In this document: positions 1 through 7,962 of the stretch, piece after piece | Layout of the letters: each line of letters opens with the position of its first letter | How positions within the stretch are numbered: the first letter of the stretch is position 1 | Assembly: GCA_020445045.1 (NCBI GenBank) | Contig: JAGRHI010000062.1 | Location: 1-11,882 of the forward strand | DNA: 11,882 nucleotides | Direction: 5' to 3' | DNA from: Candidatus Competibacteraceae bacterium | GTDB taxonomy: Bacteria > Pseudomonadota > Gammaproteobacteria > Competibacterales > Competibacteraceae | The notes under the pieces: generated by a model | What the model was told of the DNA's origin: nothing | Database searches by the model: none | What the model saw: the letters and a program-made list of their open reading frames with translations, nothing else | Program-made: the position numbers and the translations under genes

Positions 1-2841
1 CCGGGTCACCGAATGATCGCCGATCATCAACTCACCGATTTGAGCATCGATACCCTGTAACAAGCCCCACCATGCCGCGGTTTTCGGCTCGGCATCGGCG
101 GTGGAATTGGTCGAATCGGGAGTGGTGTTGGGCCAATCCAGTCGCCAGCGCGGCAGATCAGCGACAATGAACAAGCCCGGCGCCTCCGGCAATTGAGCCA
201 TGCCGGCATTGATGCGCAGCTCACCCCGATCCAGTCGAAGTTGTCGCGGATAACCGTCCAACGCCAACATCGCCCGCAGGTTTGTGTCGTATGTCAGGTC
301 CAGTTCCAAGGTATCGCGCCCGCGCGGGCGCGCGGTCAGGGCGAAGGGGCGAACCTGGTCGGCATCCTTGCCAAAGGGTTCCGGCAACCGGATAGCGGTG
401 CCACGCAAATCCGAACTAAGGCTCAAGGTAAAAGCGGATTTCAGGTTGCTCTGCTTGTCCTGACCGGTTGGAACCGTCAACACGGCTTTCCAGAGGCTCT
501 TGCCTTCGAGGTAGGCATCCATCGCCGCCGGCGCGCCGGTCAGGGTCCGCAGCCCCATTCGGCCTCGCAACTGGCCGCGCAGTTCGCGTTGGCCCTTGCC
601 ACCGGCCAGGTTCAGGTCGATCCGCACCGGCTCCCCCCGCAGCCGCGCCCGCACATCCTCGGCTTTCAGGTCGGTTTCCGTAAACGCCACGTCGCCCTTC
701 AATCGACTGAATTCGAGCGTCCGGGACGGCAAGGCCACGCTGTTGTCCGACAAACCGATCCGCCCACGCGCATGACCAGGCCGCGAGTCGGCTGGAACGG
801 CGAGTTCGAACGCCACGGTATTGCGGCCGGTGATCCGTAAATCCGGCAGATCGCCGCCCAGTTGCTGGCCGATCGGACTCTCTCCGAGCCCGCGCCACAA
901 ACTGGCGCCGGGTCCATCGATCCGGCCCTTGGCCTGGGCGATCACCTGTTCGAGATCGTCGATCCAGATCGTGAGATTTTCGACCTTGGCGTCGAGTAGA
1001 CGACCGGTGCCGGGCTCCATCTCGATCCGCATGCCGCGATTGCGGAACGTCACGTTCCCCCGCAATCCTTCCAATCGGGGCCAACCGGGCGCGTAGTTCA
1101 CCACCGCATCCTCGATCCGAAAGCGGGTCTCGAACAAGCCTTCGTCGTGGTCGAAGGGGAAATGGGCCGGCGGGCCGCGCAAAAGCAGATCACCGGCCAC
1201 CACCCGGCCGCCAGCCAGCGCTTGATCCAGCCAGGCAACTCCGGCGGGCGGAATCACCGCCACCGGCAGGTAGCGCCGCGCCTGTTCGCGCCCGATGCGG
1301 ACATCCCGATAATGCCCACGCAGATCCAGCACCGGCTCGCCCCGATCGGGCAGGGTGACGCTGCCCCAAAACCGACCGTTGAAATCGGAGTTGGCCACCT
1401 CCAGACCGGCGCTGTTCAGCCGCAACCGGTCGGCCTCGCGCTCCCAGGCGATGGTCCCATTCAGACGGTCGAGGCTGAGTGGAACCCGCAGCAGGCCATC
1501 GGTATCGATCTGGACCGAGCGGCTGTCCAGTTCGAGCTGGCCACCGGTCGGGGTCAGGCTCAACGCACCCGTCAGATGGTCGAATCCCGGCAGCTTACGC
1601 GCTGGGCGACCCGCCAAATTGTCCAGACGCGCGGTCAGCGTATACGTCTCGAAACCGGATTCGGTTGCCAGCGCGATTTCCGGCAGATCGCCGCGCGGGT
1701 CGAGCGACGCCAGCCCGTTGCGGGCCGGTTCGTCCAGCCACGGACTCATCCAAGCCAACACATCCTGAACGCGCCAGCCGCGGCCCTCGCCCCGCCAGTG
1801 CTCACCGGCGCGATTCAGCTCGAAACGGGGCCGCGCCTCACTCTGACCGTGGCCACCGTCAAACCGGGCTTGACCTTGCAACCGCCAGCCGGTCTCCTCC
1901 GCCCACCACTCCACGTTCAGTTCGCTGTCCGGGGTCGCCACCAGCCAGGACGCCAACCAGGCGGTATGCGGCTCGGGCTTCAGACGCGCCCGCCGCAGGC
2001 GCAACCGACTCCGCAAGCGGACGGGGCGCCAGTCCCGCCAGTCACCGCTGATCTCCAGCCCGGCCTGGCCGGCGCCGAACGGCAAGGGTAACGGCCAACC
2101 CGCCAGATTCAAATGACCGGCCTCGAACCGAAAAGTCCCCTGCCCAGCGTCGGAATTGCCGCCGTCGGTGCCTTGCCGTTCCACGCTCAGGCGCAACCGG
2201 TCGCCCAAACCGGGCGGCAACCCGGCGGTGAAAGTCAGCCGCTGGCCTTCGGCGGTGTCCCGCACCTGAAAATAGGGACGCAGAATTTTGATCGCTCCGC
2301 CATCCAGGCGGCGCACGGTCAGCCGCTCGCCGATGATGTCCAGCCGACGCACGGCAAACAACCAGCGGGCGGCTTTCTCCAAGGGTGACGCGGCATTTTC
2401 GGTGTCGGCGTCCGCCCGCAACCGCAAGGTGTCATCCGGCCCCTGCTCCAAGGTCAGGTTGACGCCTTCCAATCGAACATGGCCGAACGCCGGCCGCCAT
2501 TCCCGCAGCGAACGCCACAGATTCAGGCTCACCGTCGCCTGGACGAAACTGGCCCAGGCGCCGCCGCCATCGGGATCGCGCAGGCTAACGCCTCGCAATT
2601 GCAGCCGCAGCCGCCAGCCGTCCCGGGCCGCGTTCGCCGACTCGATCCGCACTGGCGTCCGCAGCGCTTCGCCCAGGGCGGCCGCCAGTGGCTCGCGGTA
2701 GTCGTTCAAGCGCGGCAGCAGCCACCATTGCCCGAACGCCGCCAACAGCAGCAACGGCAACAGCAGCGCCAAAATCAGTCGGCGCGCCCACCGCAGGGTC
2801 CGCCGTGTCGTGCCGGTCGCATGCCAGAATCCCTGGCTCAC
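1..2841 (-). CDS. yhdP: YhdP family AsmA-like envelope phospholipid transport protein, partial (3' end off the left edge)
   Basis: The frame is open for 947 codons from a GTG at 2841 to the window edge with no stop; about a quarter of the protein is missing if it matches the usual length of nearly 1,270 residues. An arginine-rich cytoplasmic start (residues 13-21) is followed by one hydrophobic segment at about residues 22-44, rich in Leu, then a long beta-rich region with many short hydrophobic/charged alternations. A stretch decoded from about 1290 to 1100 (containing AWLDQALAGG, then GDLLLRG and FRIEDAVVNY) is typical of the TIGR02099/DUF3971 family. Known role: YhdP, with TamB and YdbH, is an inner-membrane-anchored bridge that helps carry phospholipids to the outer membrane. 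The GTG overlaps the rng stop (ATGTGA), there is no strong Shine-Dalgarno sequence, and the next in-frame ATG lies hundreds of codons in, so coupled translation from this GTG is the best start. Gene neighbours maf and rng match the E. coli order maf-rng-yhdP. Confidence 0.93.
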   Translation of the reverse strand, partial: MSQGFWHATGTTRRTLRWARRLILALLLPLLLLAAFGQWWLLPRLNDYREPLAAALGEALRTPVRIESANAARDGWRLRLQLRGVSLRDPDGGGAWASFVQATVSLNLWRSLREWRPAFGHVRLEGVNLTLEQGPDDTLRLRADADTENAASPLEKAARWLFAVRRLDIIGERLTVRRLDGGAIKILRPYFQVRDTAEGQRLTFTAGLPPGLGDRLRLSVERQGTDGGNSDAGQGTFRFEAGHLNLAGWPLPLPFGAGQAGLEISGDWRDWRPVRLRSRLRLRRARLKPEPHTAWLASWLVATPDSELNVEWWAEETGWRLQGQARFDGGHGQSEARPRFELNRAGEHWRGEGRGWRVQDVLAWMSPWLDEPARNGLASLDPRGDLPEIALATESGFETYTLTARLDNLAGRPARKLPGFDHLTGALSLTPTGGQLELDSRSVQIDTDGLLRVPLSLDRLNGTIAWEREADRLRLNSAGLEVANSDFNGRFWGSVTLPDRGEPVLDLRGHYRDVRIGREQARRYLPVAVIPPAGVAWLDQALAGGRVVAGDLLLRGPPAHFPFDHDEGLFETRFRIEDAVVNYAPGWPRLEGLRGNVTFRNRGMRIEMEPGTGRLLDAKVENLTIWIDDLEQVIAQAKGRIDGPGASLWRGLGESPIGQQLGGDLPDLRITGRNTVAFELAVPADSRPGHARGRIGLSDNSVALPSRTLEFSRLKGDVAFTETDLKAEDVRARLRGEPVRIDLNLAGGKGQRELRGQLRGRMGLRTLTGAPAAMDAYLEGKSLWKAVLTVPTGQDKQSNLKSAFTLSLSSDLRGTAIRLPEPFGKDADQVRPFALTARPRGRDTLELDLTYDTNLRAMLALDGYPRQLRLDRGELRINAGMAQLPEAPGLFIVADLPRWRLDWPNTTPDSTNSTADAEPKTAAWWGLLQGIDAQIGELMIGDHSVTR

Positions 2842-4331
2842 ATCAACACCACGTCGTATTGCTCGCGGGTGTAAAGGGCTTCCGCCTGGAACTTGATGGG
2901 AATGCCGATGAAGGCTTCCAGTTGCGCCACGCTGGTGGATTCCTGGTCCAGCATGACGTCCACCACATCCGGCGCGGCCAACACCATGAACTGACGCGGT
3001 GAATACTGGCGGGCTTCGCGCAACAGTTCGCGAAAGATGTCGTAGCACACGGTCTCGGCGGTCTTGATCGAGCCCCGGCCGTTGCACAAGGGACACGGTT
3101 CGCACAGTACCTGCTCCAGGCTCTCGCGGGTGCGCTTGCGGGTCATTTCCACCAGGCCGAGCGGCGACACCTGCGAGATGTGGCTTTTGGCACGATCCTT
3201 TTCCAGATGTTTTTCCAGAGCCTTGAACACCGCTTGGCGATGCTCCTCGCTGGCCATGTCGATGAAGTCGAGGATGATGATTCCGCCCAGATTGCGTAGC
3301 CGCAATTGCCGGGCAATGGCGGAGGCGGCCTCCAGATTGGTCTTGAAGATGGTTTCCTCAAGATTGCGATGCCCCACGTAGGCGCCGGTGTTGACGTCGA
3401 TGGTGGTCATCGCCTCGGTCTGATCGACGATGAGGTAGCCGCCGGACTTGAGTGGCACTTTTTTGCCCAGCGCCCGCTGGATCTCGTCCTCGATGCCGTA
3501 CAGTTCGAAGATCGGCCGCTCACCGGGATAATGTTCCAGGCGCGGCACCATCTCCGGCACGAACTTGTCGGCGAATTCCAGCATCCGCTGACAGGTTTCA
3601 CGCGAATCGACGCGCATCCTCTCGACACTGTCGCCGACGAAATCGCGCAGCACCCGCAGAATCAGGGGCAGATCCTCGTACAGGGTCGCAATGCCGCTGG
3701 TCTCCTTGATCCGCTCCTGGATCGAAGCCCACAAGCGTTGCAGAAACTGCATGTCCGCCCGCAACGCCCAGGGCTCCGCGCCTTCGGCGGCGGTGCGCAC
3801 GATGTAGCCACCGCCGAACTCGGCCCGGAAAACGTTGATCATTTCCTTGAGCCGCTGCCGCTCGCGCTCGCCGTCGATCTTGACCGACACGCCCGCCATG
3901 TCCGAATCGGCCAGGAACACCAGGAAGCGGGACGGCAGAGTGATATGCGTGGTCAACCGCGCCCCCTTGGTGCCGATCGAGTCCTTGATCACCTGCACCA
4001 CCAATTCCTGATTCTCGCGCACCAGTTCGGTAATGACCGGCCAGCGTTCGCCAGCCGCCGCCGCCCCCTCGACCATGGTTTCCGGACGGATATCGGAAAC
4101 GTGCAGGAACGCGGCCCGCTCCAGGCCGACGTCCACGAACGCCGCTTCCATGCCGGGCAATACCCGGCAAACTCGCCCCTTGTAGATGTTGCCAACCAAC
4201 CCACGCCGGCCGACCCGTTCGAGCAAGATTTCCTGCAGGACGCCGTTCTCGACCACGGCAACTCGGGTTTCGCGGGGAGTCACGTTGATCAGGATTTCGT
4301 CGCCCGTGCCGCCTTCGGCGCGTGTGGCCAT
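2838..4331 (-). CDS. rng: Ribonuclease G
   Basis: A 497-residue endoribonuclease of the RNase E/G family, close to the 489 of E. coli RNase G and lacking the long C-terminal scaffold of RNase E. It matures the 5' end of 16S rRNA and cleaves some mRNAs in the cytoplasm. The S1 RNA-binding region is at about residues 40-125 (GNIYKGRV, then AAFVDVGLERAAFLH). The catalytic metal-binding aspartates are D312 (in TIDVNTGAYVG) and D355 (in IILDFIDM). The CPLC pair, C413 and C416, is the zinc-link that joins subunits. The N-terminus carries about eight extra residues before the conserved ILINVTPRETRV. The ATG at 4331 has a weak GGGA 11 bases upstream and is the only reasonable start. It lies 33 bases after maf and its last four bases overlap the yhdP start. 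Confidence 0.97.
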   Translation of the reverse strand: MATRAEGGTGDEILINVTPRETRVAVVENGVLQEILLERVGRRGLVGNIYKGRVCRVLPGMEAAFVDVGLERAAFLHVSDIRPETMVEGAAAAGERWPVITELVRENQELVVQVIKDSIGTKGARLTTHITLPSRFLVFLADSDMAGVSVKIDGERERQRLKEMINVFRAEFGGGYIVRTAAEGAEPWALRADMQFLQRLWASIQERIKETSGIATLYEDLPLILRVLRDFVGDSVERMRVDSRETCQRMLEFADKFVPEMVPRLEHYPGERPIFELYGIEDEIQRALGKKVPLKSGGYLIVDQTEAMTTIDVNTGAYVGHRNLEETIFKTNLEAASAIARQLRLRNLGGIIILDFIDMASEEHRQAVFKALEKHLEKDRAKSHISQVSPLGLVEMTRKRTRESLEQVLCEPCPLCNGRGSIKTAETVCYDIFRELLREARQYSPRQFMVLAAPDVVDVMLDQESTSVAQLEAFIGIPIKFQAEALYTREQYDVVLM

Positions 4332-4364
4332 GAATGGTCGTTCCCGTCAGGAGATGAAAGAAGG

Positions 4365-4946
4365 TTAGAGAGGGACGCCGAACGCTCGCAGCAGTTCGGC
4401 GGTTTCGAACAGCGGCAGCCCCATCACCCCGGAGTAGCTGCCGCGCAATTCGACGACGAAGGCCGCCGCCCGCCCCTGAATGCCGTAGCCGCCAGCCTTG
4501 TCCCGTGGTTCGCCGCTGTCCCAGTAAGCTTCGCATTCCGCCGGCGACAACTCCCGGAAGCGAACCCGACTTTCCTGTACCTGGAGCGCGTCGCGCGCCG
4601 CGGTGGCCAAGGCCACCGCGCTCAAGACCCGATGTTCCCGCCCGGACAAGCGCGCCAGCATCGCCAAGCCCTCGTCCCGGTCGCCGGGTTTGCCGAGAAT
4701 CGCGCCGTCCATCACCACCGCCGTGTCCGCGCCCAGCACCGGCGCGGGCTTGCGCCGACCCAATGCGCACACACCGGCTCCCGCCTTGGCCCGCGCCAGC
4801 CGGGCCACGTAGGCGTGGGGTGTCTCGTTCGGCAGCGGCGTCTCGTCCACAGCAACCGGCAACAAACGGTAGGCAACGCCGATCTGACGCAGTAGTTCGC
4901 GACGGCGAGGCGAAGCGGAAGCCAGATAGATTTGAAAGGTGGCCAT
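4365..4946 (-). CDS. maf: Maf family nucleotide pyrophosphatase, YhdE type (dTTP/UTP pyrophosphatase)
   Basis: A 193-residue cytoplasmic Maf/HAM1-fold enzyme that hydrolyses non-canonical or pyrimidine nucleoside triphosphates to the monophosphate and pyrophosphate. Conserved blocks are SASPRR (residues 10-15, phosphate binding), VDET (33-36), GADT (72-75, with the catalytic Asp at 74), LSGREHRVLSAVAL (100-113) and DKAGGYGIQG (149-158). The AGGYGIQG and GSYSGVMGLPL stretches resemble E. coli YhdE (dTTP/UTP specific) more than YceF (7-methyl-GTP specific); that specificity is inference from similarity. The ATG lies one base after the rlmH stop (TGACATG) and no Shine-Dalgarno sequence is visible, so translation probably depends on ribosomes finishing rlmH. 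Its neighbour rng keeps the widespread maf-rng pairing. Confidence 0.95.
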   Translation of the reverse strand: MATFQIYLASASPRRRELLRQIGVAYRLLPVAVDETPLPNETPHAYVARLARAKAGAGVCALGRRKPAPVLGADTAVVMDGAILGKPGDRDEGLAMLARLSGREHRVLSAVALATAARDALQVQESRVRFRELSPAECEAYWDSGEPRDKAGGYGIQGRAAAFVVELRGSYSGVMGLPLFETAELLRAFGVPL

Positions 4947-4947
4947 G

Positions 4948-5418
4948 TCAGGCGCGGTGGTAGGGATGACGATGCAGCAGGCTCCAGGCCCGATAAAGCT
5001 GTTCGGCCACCACCACCCGCACCAGCGGATGCGGCAAGGTCAGCCGTGACAGCGCCCACAATCGCCCAGCGCGGGCATGGCAGGCCGGGTCCAACCCGTC
5101 AGGACCACCGACCAGCAGACTGAGATCGTGACCCTCTCGCAGCCAACCGGCCAACCGTTCGGCCAGTTGCGCGGTGCTCCATTCCTGTCCACGTTCGTCC
5201 AGGGCGACCACCTGGGACCCCGCCGGTATCGCCGCCAGCAAGCGTTCGCCCTCGGCGCGGACCAAACGAGTCAGGTCGGCGTTCGCGCCACGCTTGCCGG
5301 GTGGAATTTCGACCAGGTTCAGCGCGCACTCCCGCGGCAGCCGCCCGGCGTATTCCTCATAACCGGCCTTGACCCAGCCCGGCATGCGGGTTCCCACGGC
5401 GAGCAGATGGATCTTCAT
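4948..5418 (-). CDS. rlmH: 23S rRNA (pseudouridine1915-N3)-methyltransferase RlmH
   Basis: At 156 residues it is essentially the same length as E. coli RlmH (155). RlmH is a SPOUT-class, SAM-dependent enzyme that methylates pseudouridine 1915 in helix 69 of 23S rRNA on assembled 70S ribosomes. The start MKIHLLAVGTRMP, the IPPGKRG block at 38-44, the SAM-binding knot LLVGGPDG (101-108), the run PHPLVRVVVAEQLYRA (129-144) and the C-terminal HPYHR (151-155) are all family signatures. The ATG is 24 bases downstream of the rsfS stop, with no clear Shine-Dalgarno sequence before it. Pairing with rsfS, which also acts on the large subunit, is conserved across many bacteria. Confidence 0.97.
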   Translation of the reverse strand: MKIHLLAVGTRMPGWVKAGYEEYAGRLPRECALNLVEIPPGKRGANADLTRLVRAEGERLLAAIPAGSQVVALDERGQEWSTAQLAERLAGWLREGHDLSLLVGGPDGLDPACHARAGRLWALSRLTLPHPLVRVVVAEQLYRAWSLLHRHPYHRA

Positions 5419-5442
5419 GGGCGTCGCGCCAGGACCGGCCGC

Positions 5443-5796
5443 TCAATGCTCCAGCGCCCTGACGGCATCCACCGACCACAACTTCTCCAGATTGTAGAAA
5501 TCGCGGGTCTGCGGCAACATGACGTGCAGCACGATGTCGTTCAAATCCACCAGCACCCATTCCGCCTCCCGCTGGCCTTCGACACCCAAGGGCCGTATGC
5601 CGGCCGCCGCGCATTTTTCGATCACCTTATCGGCCAGCGCCTTGACCTGGCGGTTGGAGGAACCGCTGGCGATGACCATCAAGTCGGTGAAACTGGCGAT
5701 CCCGCGCACATCCAGAATCTTGATGTCCTGGGCCTTCACCTCTTCCAGGGCAGCCACGACAATGTCTCGTAAAGCCTCAAGTTGCATGAATTTCAT
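5443..5796 (-). CDS. rsfS: Ribosomal silencing factor RsfS
   Basis: A 117-residue protein of the RsfS/YbeB/Iojap family. It binds ribosomal protein uL14 on the 50S subunit and blocks joining to 30S when nutrients are scarce. Family residues seen: DIKILDVRG (24-32), FTDLMVIASG (36-45), GVEG (71-74), W80, VDLNDIVLHVM (83-93), and the C-terminal FYNLEKLW (100-107). The ATG at 5796 is preceded by GAGGATCA, a strong Shine-Dalgarno sequence with tight spacing that includes the nadD stop codon. An in-frame ATG three codons later (5787) is possible but too far from that site. The nadD-rsfS-rlmH order is a well-known conserved block. Confidence 0.96.
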   Translation of the reverse strand: MKFMQLEALRDIVVAALEEVKAQDIKILDVRGIASFTDLMVIASGSSNRQVKALADKVIEKCAAAGIRPLGVEGQREAEWVLVDLNDIVLHVMLPQTRDFYNLEKLWSVDAVRALEH

Positions 5797-5799
5797 TGA

Positions 5800-5805
5800 T
5801 CCTCA
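5800..5805 (-). promoter_or_regulatory. Ribosome binding site of rsfS containing the nadD stop
   Basis: The minus strand reads TGAGGA here: the nadD TGA forms the first half of the Shine-Dalgarno sequence of rsfS, with three bases between the hexamer and the ATG. The arrangement favours re-initiation by ribosomes that have just finished nadD. Coupling is inferred; the sequence itself is directly seen. Confidence 0.7.
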
Positions 5806-6501
5806 TAAAGTCACGGCGGCCGGGGTGGGCAACGACCGGTACAACGCCCGCTCGTGGATATGGGCCAGCACCGTCTCCGGCAACAGAAAGCGGGGCGACT
5901 GGCCGCGCGCCAGCAAAGCGCGAATGTCAGTCGCGGAGATGTCCAACTGGGTCACTGGCTGGAACAGGACACCGCCAGCGAGTTGCCGGCGCAGGGCGAC
6001 GGGGTCCGCCCGGCGCGGGGCGATGAATTCCTCCAGCACCGGCACGAACGGCTTCGACGGTCCAGGCCGGCGCATCACCACGATGTGGGCGAACCGGCTC
6101 AGTTCCCGCCAGCGATGCCAGGTATGCAGTTCGCGGAAGGCATCGGCGCCGACGATCAGACACAAGGGGATGCCGCTGAAGTCCTCGCGCAGTGAGGCCA
6201 GGGTATCCACCATATAGGAAGGCCCGTCCCGGCACAGTTCCCGATCGTCGACCACGAAGCCCGCTTGCCCGGCCGTGGCCAAGCGCACCAGCGCCAGCCG
6301 CTGCTCGGCGGTGATTTGCGGCGCGCCGCGATGCGCCGGAATCCGGCAGGGCACGAAGCGGACTTCCACCAGATCCAGCGCCTCCAGCAATTCCAACGCC
6401 GGCCGCAGATGACCGTAATGGATCGGGTCGAAGGTGCCGCCCAGAATACCGATGGGACGTGGACACGGCGGAGAGCGGGGGGCCACCGGCATTGAATTCA
6501 C
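5803..6501 (-). CDS. nadD: Nicotinate-mononucleotide adenylyltransferase NadD
   Basis: A 232-residue cytoplasmic enzyme that joins nicotinate mononucleotide and ATP to form deamido-NAD and pyrophosphate in NAD synthesis. The nucleotidyltransferase signature GGTFDPIHYGH (21-31) holds the HxGH catalytic motif (H28, H31). Further family marks are VGAD (117-120), WHRW (128-131) and ISATDIR (188-194, the second nucleotide-binding motif). The chosen start is GTG at 6501, supported by GGGAGCGAGA upstream; an in-frame TAA at 6507-6505 rules out anything further upstream. The alternative ATG at 6492 sits too far from the Shine-Dalgarno sequence. Either choice leaves a proline-rich leader before the conserved core, longer than in E. 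coli NadD (213 residues). It follows proA after a 127-base gap and runs directly into rsfS. Confidence 0.96.
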   Translation of the reverse strand: MNSMPVAPRSPPCPRPIGILGGTFDPIHYGHLRPALELLEALDLVEVRFVPCRIPAHRGAPQITAEQRLALVRLATAGQAGFVVDDRELCRDGPSYMVDTLASLREDFSGIPLCLIVGADAFRELHTWHRWRELSRFAHIVVMRRPGPSKPFVPVLEEFIAPRRADPVALRRQLAGGVLFQPVTQLDISATDIRALLARGQSPRFLLPETVLAHIHERALYRSLPTPAAVTL

Positions 6502-6628
6502 GGTTTATCTCGCTCCCGCGCTGGGTATTGCGCGCGCCGTGCCCGCAAAAAATCCGATGGATGCTCGGGTCATGATGGCATCGTGGTCAGCCATGACCGC
6601 TTGCCCGGCGCCTTGCAAGTTTCACCGC
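6502..6628 (-). other. proA-nadD spacer with small inverted repeats, a T6 tract and a 29-codon open frame
   Basis: This is the longest gap between genes here. On the minus strand it holds, in order: a 5-base stem CTTGC/GCAAG (6619-6600, ten bases after the proA stop), a 5-base stem GGTCA/TGACC with a 4-base loop (6598-6585), and a short stem CCGA/TCGG (6568-6554) running into a T6 tract (6552-6547). The last pair is only a weak candidate for an intrinsic terminator or attenuator. An open frame of 29 codons starts at the ATG at 6594 and ends at the TAA at 6507-6505, in the nadD frame and six bases from the nadD start codon boundary. I see no convincing sigma-70 promoter. A function is not established. 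Confidence 0.3.
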
Positions 6629-7912
6629 TCATTCCCGGATATGCCCATCGCCCAGCACCACGAACTTCAGGGTGGTCAAACCCTCCGCGCCGACCGGGCC
6701 ACGGGCGTGCAGCTTGTCGGTGCTGATGCCGATTTCCGCGCCCAGACCATACTCGCCGCCGTCGGCGAAGCGGGTGGAGACATTCACCATCACCGAACTG
6801 GAATCCACCTCGCGCAGAAAACGCCGCGCCCGACCGTAATCCGCCGTCACGATGGCGTCGGTGTGGGCGGAGCCGTAGACGGCGATATGATCCATGGCCT
6901 GGTCGATATCGTCGACGATCCGAACCGCCAGAATCGGCGCCAGATACTCGGCGTGCCAGTCTTCCTCGGTGGCCACCCCGATCTCCGGCAGCAGGTCGCG
7001 GCTCCGCGGACAACCGCGCAATTCCACGCCGGCTTCCCGGTAGCGCCGGCCCAACTCGGGCAATACCTGGCCGGCGATGCCCGCCGCCACCAGCAGGGTT
7101 TCCATGGTGTTGCAGGTGCCGTAGCGCTGGGTCTTGGCGTTGTAGGCGATCGACACCGCCTGGTCGAGATCGGCGCGGTCGTCGATGTAGACATGGCAGA
7201 CGCCGTCCAGATGCTTGATCACCGGCACCCGCGCCTCGCGGCTGATCCGCTCGATCAGGCTCTTGCCACCGCGCGGCACGATCACATCCACGTATTCGGC
7301 CATGCCGATCAGCACGCCGACGGCGGCGCGGTCGGCGGTATCGACCACCTGCACCGCGTCGGCCGGCAAGCCGGCGGCGGCCAACCCCTGCTGGATGCAA
7401 GTGGCGATGGCGCGGTTGGAATGCAGCGCCTCGGAACCGCCGCGCAGGATGGCGGCGTTGCCGGCCTTCAAACAAAGCGCGGCGGCGTCGGCGGTCACGT
7501 TCGGCCGCGACTCGTAGATGATGCCGATCACGCCCAGCGGCACCCGCATCCGCCCGACCTGAATGCCCGACGGCCGATACTTGAGATCGGTGATCTCGCC
7601 CACTGGATCGGATTGAGCGGCGATCTCCCGCAAGCCCTGAGCCATTCCCCGAATACCCTTGGTCGTCAGCTCCAGGCGGTCCAGCAGGGCCGCGTCTAAC
7701 CCACCGGCGCGGCCGGCGTCCATGTCCAGGCGGTTGGCCGCCAGCAAGCGTTCCTCGTCCGCCTCCAGGGCGGCGGCGATGGCGAGTAGGGCACCGTTCT
7801 TGGTCCGGGTCTCGGCGCGGCCAACGATGCGGGACGCGGCGCGGGCGCGGCGGCCCACATCCAACATGTAGCGCTCGATGGCGTTGGCGGTTTCCATGGG
7901 GGTATCGTTCAT
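6629..7912 (-). CDS. proA: Glutamate-5-semialdehyde dehydrogenase (gamma-glutamyl phosphate reductase) ProA
   Basis: A cytoplasmic enzyme of about 427 residues that reduces gamma-glutamyl phosphate with NADPH to glutamate-5-semialdehyde, the second step of proline synthesis. Aldehyde-dehydrogenase-fold marks: PLGVIGIIYESRPNVT (about residues 125-140), LKAGNAAILRGGSEA, VIVPRGGKSLI, and the catalytic cysteine in YGTCNTMETLL (C267 from this start). The C-terminal block with GAEIGISTDKLHARGP is typical of ProA. Start choice: ATG at 7912, with GAGGA at 7927-7923 upstream; a TTG at 7918 and an ATG at 7897 are alternatives. The partner kinase gene proB is not in the window. A proA-nadD-rsfS-rlmH order is also known in Pseudomonas, so its place here is not foreign. 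Confidence 0.96.
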   Translation of the reverse strand: MNDTPMETANAIERYMLDVGRRARAASRIVGRAETRTKNGALLAIAAALEADEERLLAANRLDMDAGRAGGLDAALLDRLELTTKGIRGMAQGLREIAAQSDPVGEITDLKYRPSGIQVGRMRVPLGVIGIIYESRPNVTADAAALCLKAGNAAILRGGSEALHSNRAIATCIQQGLAAAGLPADAVQVVDTADRAAVGVLIGMAEYVDVIVPRGGKSLIERISREARVPVIKHLDGVCHVYIDDRADLDQAVSIAYNAKTQRYGTCNTMETLLVAAGIAGQVLPELGRRYREAGVELRGCPRSRDLLPEIGVATEEDWHAEYLAPILAVRIVDDIDQAMDHIAVYGSAHTDAIVTADYGRARRFLREVDSSSVMVNVSTRFADGGEYGLGAEIGISTDKLHARGPVGAEGLTTLKFVVLGDGHIRE

Positions 7913-7962
7913 TGGCAAAGCGTCCTCGTGACCGACGCCGCCTCAAGCGCCGGGCTATGACA

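Noticed and set aside
1147..2091. A 314-codon plus-strand open frame, with another at 193-840
   Set aside because: Both lie opposite yhdP in its codon-complementary register; the translations are rich in Gln, Pro, Arg and His with no recognisable domain.
6547..6568. An intrinsic terminator after proA
   Set aside because: The stem is only about four base pairs and the T tract is six bases, too weak to call as a terminator on sequence alone.
6505..6594. A 29-codon open frame upstream of nadD as a separate small gene
   Set aside because: There is no good ribosome binding site and the composition is unremarkable. It is recorded only as part of the spacer description.
6434..7699. A 421-codon plus-strand open frame
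   Set aside because: It is antisense to proA and nadD; opposite proA it is in complementary register, has a His/Asp-rich composition, and matches no family I recognise.
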